NCBI GenBank assembly: GCA_003415625.1
Contig: PYIU01000004.1
Span: forward strand, 3,224,001 to 3,288,000
Direction: 5' to 3'
From: Aquanectria penicillioides
Taxonomy: Eukaryota; Ascomycota; Sordariomycetes; Hypocreales; Nectriaceae
Length of the DNA: 64,000 nt
Positions 48,009 through 60,021 of the stretch are shown one piece after another (position 1 is the first letter of the stretch; the number at the start of each line of letters is the position of its first letter). A program made the translations under genes and the position numbers. The notes beneath the pieces are model-generated. The model saw only the letters and a program-made list of their open reading frames with translations. It had not been told where the DNA came from and made no database searches.

Positions 48009-51000
48009 CGTTTGAAATGGAAGCGATAAAGGACGGCCAAATGAAAAAGCGGACAGTTTCTATCTGTCCACAAAGATATAATATAAATGTCAAGGCCTCT
48101 AAGGTGTTGTCGGATGAGGCCCAATTGATGGTGGAGCTGATTGTGTCAGAAGAGACCCTCACAGCCGAGCGAGCACAGACAAAGCTAATTTGTCTCTGGA
48201 TGGTGATGGGTCGGTTTTCTTGCCCCAAATTCTCTGCACGTTTGGGGAAATTCTTTGCAGGCCTTGTAGGCTAATTTGAGATAGGTTGAGGACGAGAGGG
48301 AGGGAGTCAGCTAGCGACTCCTTCCATCCAGCCATGAGACCAAGTATTTAATATCCAAGGCTGGTGCCCGAATCACGACCAAGACAACATGATGCGGGAA
48401 CGGTTCCATAGGACGTTGTATAAAGCGTTTTTTTAGTAGATGAGGCAACGGGGTTTTCACCGACCATGTCGTTTAGCCAGCAAATATTCCCTGTTTGGGT
48501 CGATCCGTCGATGCCTCTCAGTCTGTGAGAGCTGGAGCGGCCCTGTGGCACAGCTTCCCAGGGTGGGATTCTGGTCCCTGGATGGGGTTCAGCAACGACT
48601 CGTACAGCTGCAGTCCGCCTGCCAGAGCCGTCAAGATGCTCCAGAGGCCTCGGCCGCTTGTCAGACGGACCGCGTGTAGAACCCACGGGCGTGGTACGCC
48701 GTCAGAGGCATCGAACGACCGCGCCAAGCCCCCGTCCACATCGGGCCTCATTTGGCGTTGGAGATCGGCGGTGATTCCGAAGCAGAAACCCTGAACCCTG
48801 CTAGTCGGACCGCTAGCCATGTGTGACCAGGGTTGGCTGCTCCGGATTGGGAAGAGCACGAGCCGCACTCGAGCTTGACTTGGACGACACATCCAGCTCG
48901 CCATGTCTTCAGAAGCCTCTGAAACTCATCCGCCACCTGGTTCCAGGCCTTTGGGAAAGCGAGTACCGTTGTGCTGGGCGCAACGGCGCCGGTAAATACC
49001 GTACCTGGCCTGCTAGAGGCCTCAGTTTGTCCCTGAAAGGAGTAGTCAGCAATCGCCAGTTCTTCTGGAGGCCTTCGAAGGCATGATAGAGGATGCTGTA
49101 TACAGCTTTCCCACCCGCCGGAGAAATATACCGTGCTTGCCCTAGACCCTTTGTGAACTTCCAACACCCATGGGCTCGGGACAAGGGTTCTATCCCCTCC
49201 TGTCCCGGTCAAAAGGAGGCGAACAATCATTGACCCTGGCCATGGTCTCATCCATGATACTGCCCCATAACCGATCCCGGAACTCTGCTCTCGAAAAACA
49301 GTTTTAAAATCCAGCATCGCTCTTCCGACCACCCGTTTGTGTTAAGCAAAGCATCAAGCATCACGGGTGGATCGTGAACAAAGAGCACAGCCGCAAGCCA
49401 TCTCAAGCCTCCACTGTTGCGATTGGTCCGCCACCCCAGGTCCCTGATTCATCTCAAACCAAAGTTCAAAATCATAGGTCGGTTCAAACTAGGTGGTGAT
49501 CAATTGTCCTTCTTGAACCTGAAGCATGCTCATTATCTTCGCAGGGCCAGGTCTAGAAACTAAACATGAGCGAGGGCACAGGAGTGTAAATGCCTTTCCA
49601 CGTGGCAGCCATGTCCTTTGTTCCATGTGAATTGTGTTTCATCCGACTTCGGGGCCAGGCACTCGGCATCTCCCGCAAATGGCCATGAAGCTCGATTGAG
49701 TGCCTCTCATCGTGTTGATTGGTGGCATCGTTGGATTCATAGCTTGAGGGTCTGCTGGCCCAGACGATGCCTGTCGGATGCAACGCTAGTCCCCCTGTTT
49801 CCGGCGTCACTATCTTGCTTGTTGAATCCACATTGAGCAGTCCAGAGGCATGACCGCAGCTTTCTCGACTGCAGCAATGAAATTTCAGTTTCGGCGGGTT
49901 CATCGTTGGCTCACGTCATTCTCCCCTCCAATGGCGTTGTGATGATATCACCCTGATTTCAGGCGTCCACAAACTTGGTGAAAGAATTTATCGTGTATAC
50001 GATACCCTTGATAATTGATGAAGGCCGTAGATAATTCACATGTTTTTTTAACCTTCTCGTACGCCTATTATCCTCGTGCCGTATCACTACATGTCCGAGG
50101 AGAAGGTCTTTGTGGAAGAGGAGTTGGATGCGGGCTAGTTGTGATCAGGTGCAATGCGCCTGGTTTCGTGAACGGGGGTCAGATCATTAAAACTGCACAC
50201 AGAGGATGAACCTCCATCCTTTTTGATTGAGCCAATTCATAATATGTAAGCCTTCTGTCTTGGGCGCTCCAACGGTCGGAATTGCGCAGCTATATTTTGT
50301 GTCAGAGTTCAGTAATCAGGGCACCCATCAGAGTAGAAGCCGCCCGCCCTAAGACGAGACCGCACTACCTAGCCTGGCAATTTAGACATTGAATAGTCGA
50401 CCTAGGCGTTATATCGCTCCCCAGCCACTCAACCTCTAATCTCGACAACTTACATGGCCGGCCTTTTCTAGAGCGGTGTCTCGACCCTTGACGCTGAAGT
50501 GATAGCAGGTATCTCAAACCAAGTTGCGGGGGAGTTGCCGTGGCTCTTTGAAGTTCAAGTTGTGGATCCATCCGCCCCTCTAACCGTTCCCTTAGGAGGG
50601 GAATGCTTAAAGGGTTTTCCCGGGGTAGTGACGATGAGGGTGACTCAGATAATATCACATAGGGGTTTGGACATGCTAAAAACTCAATCCTCCTGAGTGC
50701 TTTAGCTCAAGAATCAGTGCTAGGGGGACAACCCATTGCAGCGCATTGTATATGTCGCCAACGAGAGGTCTAGAAAGGAATAGATTCAGAGCGAACTAGA
50801 TCTCGCGGTAGTTGAACCAAGGTCCCTCACTGGCCTAAAACTACGCTGCTGTTGTCTGGGCCCGGGACCCTTGTTTGAGACCTCTCGGTCCCGAGGAATA
50901 TTTGTCGAAGTCCGGGGAAGGGGGAAAGAAAAGAAGCGGTTGGAGAACAGACGGACTGGCTGGTGGGTTTTGGCTGGAATGTAGGTAGACTGCTTCGGGG

Positions 51001-51716
51001 TACAGTGTTATTTGGTTGTCCCCATACAGTGTTCGCGTTCCCCAGCAAGTCAAAGTGGACCCAGCGTGGACGGCCGCTTTGGGCACTACCCCTCTGCAAG
51101 CACGTAGAATTACCAGGCCAGGAACCTGCCCAGGTGTCGCGTACTGTGCAAACACGCAATATCTTCCTTACTGTGCAGCCAAGCCTCATTTCTATCCCCG
51201 GCGACTCCTGCCCAAGGCCGTATTGAGCCGCATATGGACCAAACAAAACATGCGCTTTTCCAAGTTCATCCAGATACGTACAGCTCCCAAGAATGACGAG
51301 CTACAACAACCTTGGGTCGGGTAAGCTGGTTTTCTTTCTTTAACTCTTTGCCCTGACTCTGGCTCTGCGCGTTTGCTTGCTTCGCAACATCACTTACACC
51401 AGCCTAAGCCAACTCGGGGGAGCTATGCTGCGCTATCGTTGATCGACCTCTGCTCCAAGCTCTATCAGTTCAACTCAGTTTCCTACATCGGACCTCTACA
51501 ACTGTGCCCCATACTGGATCAAGTAGCACTGGATTTAATTTGCTTGTTTACTTGCCAGCACGCAGCTACCAAGGTGTGCCCGCCACTCCCACCTACCAAG
51601 GACGCGATCTTCCGATTTCGCCGCTCCAGACTCTCACTTGTCATACTACCAACCTCTCTTCTTGCTCCTCCAACAGAGCTTCGACGTCTGCATTGTAGGA
51701 TCCTTCCGCAGCCACC
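48009..51716. other. 3.7-kb gene-free stretch
   Basis: No supported gene. The longest frame (minus 48748-49332) has no recognisable domain and irregular composition. The last 300 bp before 51717 are pyrimidine-rich, as expected for the leader of the GH16-like gene. Confidence 0.5.
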
Positions 51717-53488
51717 ATGGACAAGTTCGACAAATTCGAGAACATCACCCTAGATGAGGACAATGAGCCTCCTCCTCGACCTCGGTCTCCTGTAGCTGCG
51801 ACTTTGGAGATCCTCGAAAGTTCTACGACCGCTGACCTAAATAAAAGATCTAAAAGGCAGCAACGCAAGTTTCAGAAGCAACAAAAAGCTGAGCAAGCTA
51901 AGCGGGCCGATCAAGCTGAACAGTCTGAGAAAGCTGGACCATCGACAGAAGCTGAGGAGCGCGAGAAGCCGAAGAGACCCGATCGACCGAACCGGCCAGA
52001 AACATTCATCACTGAATGGCCTCTACATTCCGAACCCCAGGCCCCGGAGGCCGAACCAGAACTTCCTCCAGAGGTGGAGGTTCCTCCCAAGGAGGAAGGG
52101 CTTCCTACAAGCGCCTTTTCAGACACTCAGTGCAACACCGAATCGGTGCCACCAACCTCGACTTTTGGGTCCAACGATTCGACCAACGCTGGCTACGAAT
52201 CACAGGTCTTTGGCCAGCGTTATTTCCACTCGAGGCGAGTCAAGAAGGGCGAGATCGAGAAGCCGTGGCTCGACAAGAGAGATCCCAAGGAGAAATGGGT
52301 CACCATCTTCCCCCTCATCGGCATCTTCGTCGGGCTCTGCCTCTCCGGGTTCCTCATTTGGGATGGGCTCAGGACCGTCATCCACCACAAGTACTGCTCT
52401 GTGATGGACGAGGACTTCGAAACCGAGCTCAACTCTGCCATCTGGACCAAGGAAGTAGAAGTTGGCGGCTACGGGTAAGTCTCATCTCCGAGTGTCATGC
52501 GATTTTTTTTTTTTTTTTCCTGAGACGCAAGGGATTGGATTTCTAACACTCGCAAAGGTCCGGTCAGTTTCAGCAGACCACTGCCAGCGAGGAAAACATC
52601 TTCGTCGATGGAGGCTGTCTGGTCATCAAGGCAGGACTCCAGGATGCCAATCTCGTCGAGAAGGATACCATCATCAACCTGATCAAGGACAAGACCTGCA
52701 CAGGCTCCAGCTGGTCCAGCTGCCATGCCACGACCAACGTCACCGACGGAACCATCGTGCCCCCGGTCAAATCCGGTCGCATAAACTCCAAGAAGGGCGC
52801 GAAAATCAAGTACGGCCGCGTCGAGGTCACCGCAAGGCTTCCCGAGGGCGACTGGCTGTGGCCAATCATCGAAATGCGCCCTGTCGACAACAAATACGGC
52901 GCTTGGCCACGGTCGGGACAAATCGACATTGCTCAATCTCGCGGAAACAACTACACCTATGCGCAAGGAGGAAACAACATCGTGAACTCGGCCATCCACT
53001 GGGGCCCCAGCGCGGCCCTGGATGCGTGGTGGAGAACCAACACCAAGCGCCAGGCCCTGCACACAACCTACAGCGCCGGCTTCAACACGTTCGGCCTGGA
53101 GTGGTCGGAGAAGTACCTCTTCACCTACATCAACAACTATCTCCTGCAGGTCACCTATACAGAATTCAAGAAACCCATGTGGAAGCGCGGCGGGTTCTCC
53201 GATTTGCAGGCCAACGGCACCACTCTCACGGACCCGTGGACCACGACAAACAGCCTCAACGCGCCCTTCGATCAGTACTTCTACCTCAGCATGAGCCTTG
53301 CTGTGGGAGGCACAAATGGATGGTTCCAGGACGGAAAGTCGGGCAAGCCTTGGGCCGACAACTCAACGACGGCCAGGAAGGACTTTTGGAACGCCCGCGG
53401 CCAGTGGTATCCAACCTGGAAGCGGCCGACGCTTGAGATTTCGAGGGTCAAGATAATGCAGCAGTGCGATGGCAACGAGGATTTGTAA
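51717..53488 (+). CDS. membrane-anchored GH16-like beta-glucan protein with altered catalytic motif (562 aa)
   Basis: Exons 51717-52474 and 52558-53488; the 83-nt intron contains T16. The first ~190 residues are disordered and charged, then one membrane helix (about 192-217, IFPLIGIFVGLCLSGFLIW) places the rest outside the cell: a type II protein. The C-terminal ~330 residues form a GH16 laminarinase/beta-glucan-recognition jelly roll, with family blocks SGRINSKKGAKIKYGRVEV, IHWGPSAALDAWWRTN, FGLEWSEKYLFTYIN and SLAVGGTNGWF. GH16 enzymes carry GEIDIxE; here the sequence is GQIDIAQ, with both glutamates (nucleophile and acid/base) replaced by Gln at about 374 and 379, while the Asp at 376 remains. 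WPIIEMRP also differs from the usual WPAIWM-type block. Likely a catalytically dead, glucan-binding protein. The ATG has a strong context (GCCACCATGG). Confidence 0.9.
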
Positions 53489-54255
53489 AGGCGCTCCAGA
53501 GCGACACCTCGAGACTTCACCAGGTTCCCCGTATTATCCTAGAAACAACGGTCTCACTCTCGTTTTCTTCAACTCGTCTCTTTTGTTGTTATCTACTCCT
53601 CTGCATATAGTTATAGAAGCCAAAAATGGCGGGACCAGGATTGTTGTTTGCTTTCTTCCTTTCTCTCTTTTCTCCTCTCTTTTCTTTTTGTACAATAGGA
53701 ATCACCAAATCGGCCTTCTTGGAAATTGTATCAGCAGGAATCTAGATACCATTTCTTCAGTAGCTACTTTTCTACTTAGCATTTTGACTACGTCTTACTT
53801 GTTGTTTTTCTCACCCATCTCCATCTTGACCGTGTGAGAGAGAATGGACTAATAGTGACGAGGTGGCGCTCACCCCCGAAGCTCACAACACAATGCTGCC
53901 TTGCTCTGAAGATGATGACAGTGGCTCATGGGGCTTGCGACTCATTCCGTGAAGCACTTGCCACCCCGACGCACGGATCACAATGGCAATGAATGGTCTT
54001 AATGCGTCGTCCATGGCTGCGTGCTACAGGCTGCAGCTCTCGAAAGCTTCTCTCTCGCATGGGCACCACCCAATGCGGGCCGATCTAGGACGGCGGCCAC
54101 CCGATCCTGACCGGAGTGGGTCTCGGATCGGGGCTAACGGGACAGCGGAGCTCGAGTTAATTAACCACCACGCCATGGGGAGGATCCAAATGATGGTTTA
54201 TTTTTCTTACAGAGCTCCGCGAAACCAAAGGACAAAAAATATTGCAAAAGAATTC
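53489..54255. other. spacer, no gene seen
   Basis: 3' flank of the GH16-like gene and downstream flank of the tRNA-Thr. No coding sequence recognised. Confidence 0.5.
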
Positions 54256-54265
54256 AAAAAGAAAA
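54256..54265 (-). terminator. Pol III terminator of tRNA-Thr
   Basis: On the tRNA-sense strand, T4 immediately follows the gene and T5 comes one base later. Confidence 0.7.
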
Positions 54266-54359
54266 TGCCCCCAGGCGGAATTGAACCGCCGACCTTTGCA
54301 TGCCTTGAAGTGTCCTGTCGGAGTACAAGTGCAACGCTCTACCCCTAAGCTATAAGGGC
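54266..54359 (-). tRNA. tRNA-Thr (TGT) with a 22-nt anticodon-loop intron
   Basis: Sense strand starts GCCCTTATAGCTTAGGGGTAG and ends with the T-arm GGCGGTTCAATTCCGCC and TGGGGGCA. The acceptor stem pairs throughout (two G-T pairs), and the anticodon arm TTGCA-CTTGTAA-TGCAA gives anticodon TGT. The intron, 54302-54323, lies between positions 37 and 38, the canonical eukaryotic site. This is an ordinary intron-bearing tRNA, in contrast to the tRNA-Phe above. A Ty1/copia element is inserted 147 bp upstream. Confidence 0.93.
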
Positions 54360-54511
54360 TTTCTTGTCTGGGAGTTTGCCAGCTCACAATAGCTACTATA
54401 TGGCCACTCATGCATGAGGGGCCAGCGCCAGGGTGAGTGAGACATGCAATGTCAGAGGCATGTGGTTAGCGCATTCATCCAGGTTCCGCTTTTGCGTGTA
54501 TGATGGATTAC

Positions 54512-54770
54512 TGTTGACGGATATAGCGGCCGGGCGAAGGTGGTCGCCGCTACAGACATAGCGGCCGGCCACAAGCCGACCTTGGGGGCCTTGTGGGCCT
54601 AGGTCTTGAGGCCATATATCCTCACAAGAGAATCCCTGCACTGTAAATAGGTGACTGCATTCTGCAACCACTATCTAGCTGCTCTTTATAAATCCTAATT
54701 GATCTAGACCGATCTATTGCATATATTGCCTGCTGTAACCATCCCTATATATGCCTATATATTATTTATA
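54512..54770 (+). repeat. 5' LTR of the copia element
   Basis: Aligned to the 3' LTR without gaps, with only transition differences. The outer half keeps G/C while the inner half is A/T-shifted (its end reads TTTATA where the 3' copy has TTTACA). Confidence 0.93.
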
Positions 54771-57700
54771 GATTATAAGCCTAAAGCTTTAATTTAAAAA
54801 GAAATTATAGCTATTTAAAAGGTTTAAATTAACCTAAAGTTTATCCCTTAAAGTTAGTGCTTATAATATTAATTAATTAAGGTCTTAAAACTTAAGTAAT
54901 AGCTTTAAAGCTAGCCTTAAAGCTAGTCTTTATTATTAAAGCAATTAAATAGATTAATAATAAAAAAGATTTTATTAAAAGAAAAGATAATCTTAAGGAT
55001 CTTTTACTTTTTTTTAAAAGATTAATAAAGCCTATTAAAAAAGATCTATAAAAGATTTAGCTAAATTTAAGCATTATAATATAGTAAATAATAAAGATAA
55101 TATAATAAATATAAAAACTATAAAAGCACTTTAATTAAAAGATTAAAAATAAATTAAAGATTAAGTATAAAATATAGCCTAAAGATAAATTAAAATTTAA
55201 AGTAAAAAATAATAAAAATAAAAGCTTTAAGTATTAAAAAAGCTAATTTTTTTATACCTTAAGGAAGCCCTTAAAAGCTTTAAATAAAATATTTAGTTTT
55301 TTAAGGAATAGAAAGATATTAATAGAGTTTATTTTAAGCAAAAAGAAGATTATAAATTTATAATTAATTAAAATTAAGGATTTTATTAGTTTTAATTTTA
55401 AGATAAAAAGAGATAATATACTTAAGGGATTAAAGAATTAAGCTATTTAAAAGAGATATTTTTTTTATATTATAATTATTATTAAGTAATATAAAAAGAT
55501 TAAAATTTTATATTTAAAAGAAATATATTTAATTGCTATTATAGAAATAATAGTTTTATAAAAATTAAAGCTATTATTATTTTTAGTAAAGATTAATATA
55601 AAGGCTATTAAGCTATTAATAAAAAAATATAATAATATAAAGTTTTAATAAAGCTTAATTAACCTTTATTAAAAATTAAAGTCTTTAACTTTAAAGAAAC
55701 TATAAAGGGTCTAAAGTTATATTAATAACTTTTATTATATTATAAATAGCATTATTAAAGCTAATAGCAAGCTTCTTAAGTATTAAAAAAAAATAAGGTT
55801 TATAAATAGTATTAAAAAGGTCTTTTTTAAATAAAATGCACTTTAATATAACTATAAGCAAAAAAGGAAATATTAATTTATTTATAAAATATAAAAAGAC
55901 TTTATTAATAAAGCTAAAAGTTTATAGACTTTTTAAAAGAAAAGTAAAGACTTTAGTAATAAAAAAGGCATATAGATAAATGCTTAATTAAATAAAAAAA
56001 ATAACTATAGAAAAGATTCTAAAAGCAGTAAATACTTTAACTATAATTAAAAAGGTTATATTATAAAAAACTGCCTATCTTTATAGAAGGAGAGTAAAGG
56101 CAGTAAAAATAAAAGGTTAAAGAAGAAAGATAATAATAATAAAACTATTAAAAAGATTAAAAAGACTGCCTTATATATAGAATTAAGTAAGTAAAGTACT
56201 AAAAATATAAAAAAAGCTAAAAATAACTTTAATAATAATAATAATGCTATTTTTATATATTATAAAGGCTTAAAGGCAAAAAAGTTCTTTAGTAATGCTT
56301 TTATAAGGTTATTAATAGAAAAGGCAGCTATAGCAATAATTTCTAGCCTATTAAAATAGTAGTTATATAGTCCCTTTAATATTAATAATAATATTGTACT
56401 AAAGGCTAAAGGAAATAGCAATTTTATTACTATTTTAATATCTATAGAATTAAGCCTTATTAATTAAAAAGACTGCTAGCTTTAGGACTTAAAAGTTAAT
56501 ATATATACTATTAATAACTTTAAATAGTTTAAAGAAAATAAATAGTATAAACTTAATAAAATAATACTAATTTTTATAAGTAAAGGCATTATATACCCTA
56601 TAGCTATAGGAATAGTAATAGTTATACTATTTATAGAAAGAAAAAGAATAAGGACTATAATACTTAAAGATATAATTTTTATTAAAGATTTTCTATTAAA
56701 TATAATCTTTAATAAAAAAGTCTATTTCTTTAGTAATTATATAATTAAAAATAAAATCTTTAATAGTAATAGTAAAATCTTTATAACCCTTAATATCCTT
56801 AATTAAAGGTTTTTACTTAAAGTAATAAAAGATATAATAAGCTATTATTTTACTCTTAAGATAATATTAATATAAATAGAATAGTTTAAAGTAAGAATAT
56901 AGCATTAAAGACTTATTTATATAGATTAAAAAGCTTTTAATTATACCTTTAAAGTTACAAAAGGTAGGCTTAATAATTATAAGCTGCTTAATATACTCTA
57001 TAAAGACTATAAGCTTATTAAAAGTATAAGGTTTTTATTGAAAATACTATAAAAAAGAGTAAATTATATACTTAACTTCCTTTATATAGACTTTATAGAG
57101 CTAAGTCTATATATATATAATAAAAAGAGGTATTTTAAGCTTATAACTAATAATAAAAGCTATTACTTTTATAGCAATTTACTTAAGAAAAAAAGCAATA
57201 TTATTACTTTAATAGAAAAAGATCTTTTAGTGTTTAAAATTATTATAGCCTATAGTTTGCCCTAAAAGATATAGTTTAATAGCAGCTATAAATTTATTAA
57301 TAGAAAGATTAATAAACTCCTTTTAAAGATAGAGATCCTTACAATTATTATATTGCTATATAGCTATAAATAGAATGGCTTTATTAAATAGGCAAACTAT
57401 ATAATTTAAAAGAAGGCAAAAAGCATAATAATAGCAATAAATATCCCTTTTAAGCTATAAAAAGAGATTATTCTTATAGTTATATATATTGCTAATATTA
57501 TAGCAATAAGGTTATTAAACTAAAAGACTCTTTATAAGGTTTATTTTATAGATTTAATCTTAAAAAAGGAATATATATTAAGCATTAAGTATCTATAGAT
57601 TTTAAGGTTAAAGGCATTTATTTATATTAAATAGAAAAAGTGCAATAAATTTAAAAAAATACTGCCTTATAGTTAAAAAGAAATTCTTATAGAATTTTAA

Positions 57701-59757
57701 AAAACTAAAGTATATAGGATTTAAAACCTTAAAATAAAGAAAGTTATTATAATAATATATATAGTATTTTATAAGCCTATTCTATTGCCTATAGTAAAAA
57801 ATAAAGAGATTATTTAATTATAGCTAAAAAAAGCATTTAATAACTTTAAGAAATACTTTATAATGCTAATAATAGCTATAAAGAAGTAAATTCTAGCTGC
57901 CTATATTAATGCTAATTTAGCTATAGTCTATAATGCTTTTAACTAATTAAATACTAACCTTTAAAGGGAGGCATTCTTTAAGGAGATTTATGCCCTTATT
58001 AATAAAGGCATATTTAAATTTATTTTAAAAAGAGAGTTACTAAAAAGCAAAAGACTACTTATAGTAAAGTAAGTAAATTAATATAAAAAAGATAAAAATA
58101 GTATAATAGTTATATATAAAGCTTAACTTATAGTATATAGCTTTATATAAAAGAAAGGTATTAATTACTAAAAGACCTTTTTCTTAACTATAAGAACTAA
58201 CTTCTAAAGGATATTACTTATTTATACTATATAAATTAAAAAAAAGCTATTATAAAATAATATAATTATAATATATTTAAATAAAGAGCTAAAAGAAAAT
58301 ATTTATATTATAACCTTTCTTTTATTTAATAAATTCTTTAAGGATCTAAAGTATAAATATTTAGCTAAAAAAGTAGGCTATAAATAAGGCATTAAGTATA
58401 TTATATAATTGCTTATAGCCTTATATAGCCTTAAGTAAAGTGCCTAATAGTAGCAAAAGAAATTAAAAAAGATATTTAATAAATTAAGCCTTAAAAGGCT
58501 ATAAAGCAATACTATAGTCTATATAGATTAAGTAAAGAAGATTATTATAATTATATATATAGATAATATACTTATAGTTATTAATAATAATAAAAATATA
58601 AATACTTTTGCTAATAAATTTATATAGAAAGTAAAGATAAAGTTACTTAAATTTTTTAAGCTCTTTTTAAATATAGCTATTATAGCAAAAAAAGATAAAT
58701 TGCTTATACTATTATAAAAAGACTATATAATAAATATCTTTAAGTAATTTAAATACTTTAATTATAAAGCTATAAATATACTAATAGAAATAGAAATCTA
58801 TTATTTAATTAAGATAATTAATATTTTTAGTATAAAGGCTATTAGTAAAGAATATATATTAATAGTAGGAAAAGTTAACTATCTTTTATAGTAAAGCTGG
58901 CTTAATCTAGCCTTTATATATAGTCTTTAGGCATACTTTTTAAATAGCTTAAATAAATAATAACTTAAGGCTATAAAAAGGATACTATAATATATTAAAG
59001 GGAGCCTTAATTACTTTATTTATTATTACTGCCTTAAGAAAAAGTTATATAGTAATTTATTTAGTCTTTATAATTACTATAACTTTAATTATATTAGCTA
59101 TTTAAAAATAATATAATTAATTAAAAGATATATATTTCTTATAAATAAAGGCTTAATTATATAATTTAATAAGCATTAAAAGACTATAGTAAAGTCCTTA
59201 ATAAAAGCTAAATACTATATATTAATAAAAGTAGTATTATAAATTATATAAATAAAAAGCTTTATAGAGAAACTTAATAGTCTATTAATTGCCCTAATAG
59301 TAATCTTTATAAATAACTAAAGTACTATAAAGCTAATATATAACTTTAAATTCTATATTTATATAAAGTATATTTAAGTATAGTATTATTTTATAAAAAA
59401 GGCCATTAAAAATAATATAATTAAACTATAATATATCCTTTTTATTAAAAATATTATTAATATATTTATAAAGCTATTAATAGGCTTATTGCATTATTTT
59501 TTTATTAATGCCTTAAAATTAAAGCTAAAATTAAAAGAAATGCTATATTAAAAACACTAAAGTAAATGCAAATAGTGCCTATAAAAGCTTATAGCAATGC
59601 CCTTAACTATAGTAAAGAAGTCCCGCTTAAATAGATAATTGCCTTAGCAATAAAAAAAGAATAACTCTATAATTATATAAAAAATATATATATAAGAAGG
59701 TTAAAATAGCCTTATAATAGCACCTAAAGATAAGCCCTTAATTAAGCTTAAAAAGAG
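54771..59757 (+). pseudogene. RIP-destroyed gag-pol of the copia element
   Basis: No open frame remains. Recognisable traces in order: a zinc-knuckle pattern (tyrosines replacing some cysteines, about 56033-56085), a protease/integrase zone without a firm motif (an integrase-core-like segment near 57265-57305), RT with YIDN at 58556-58567, a KVKIKLLKFFKLFLNIAI segment resembling the copia block after the RT active site, and the RNase H-entry block at about 58960-59010. Order matches Ty1/copia (integrase before RT). Confidence 0.8.
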
Positions 59758-60016
59758 TATTAATAGATATAGCGGCTAGGTAAAGGTAGTTATCGCTATA
59801 GATATAGCGGCCGGCTATAAGCCGACCTTGGGGGCCTTATGGGCCTAGGTCTTGAGGCTATGTATCCTTATAAGGGAATCCCTGCACTGTAAATAGGTGA
59901 TTGCATTCTGTGACCACTATCTAGCTGCTCCTTATGAATCCCAATTGATCTGGACTGACCTGTTGCGCATGTCGCCCGCTATGACCGTCCCTGCGCGTGC
60001 CTGTATATTGTTTACA
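59758..60016 (+). repeat. 3' LTR of the copia element
   Basis: Mirror image of the 5' LTR in mutation density: the first half (facing the interior) is A/T-shifted and the outer half is nearly intact, ending TGTTTACA before the target duplication. Confidence 0.93.
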
Positions 60017-60021
60017 ATTAC

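Larger units (their letters stand above)
54507..60021 (+). mobile_element. complete RIP-mutated Ty1/copia LTR retrotransposon
   Basis: LTRs 54512-54770 and 59758-60016 are both 259 bp, start TGTTGA, end TTTACA in the better-preserved copy, and are flanked by the 5-bp target duplication ATTAC (54507-54511 and 60017-60021). The interior is A/T-saturated with stops throughout, but family order can be followed on the plus strand: a zinc-knuckle-like pattern (about 56033-56085), then a reverse transcriptase YIDN (from YVDD, 58556-58567), then the copia-type FFLGIEI-like and KRILxYIKGSLNY RNase H-entry segments (about 58640-59010). The YVDD-type motif and the RT-RNase H spacing fit copia, not gypsy. 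A purine tract AAAAAGAG abuts the 3' LTR. Confidence 0.93.

Noticed and set aside
48748..49332. 194-codon minus-strand open frame
   Set aside because: No recognisable family, mixed composition, no leader or intron signals. It could be chance in G/C-normal DNA.
54507..60021. Ty3/gypsy assignment for the LTR element
   Set aside because: The YVDD-like motif, the sequence following it and the KRILxYIKG block match copia, and an integrase-like trace lies before the RT.
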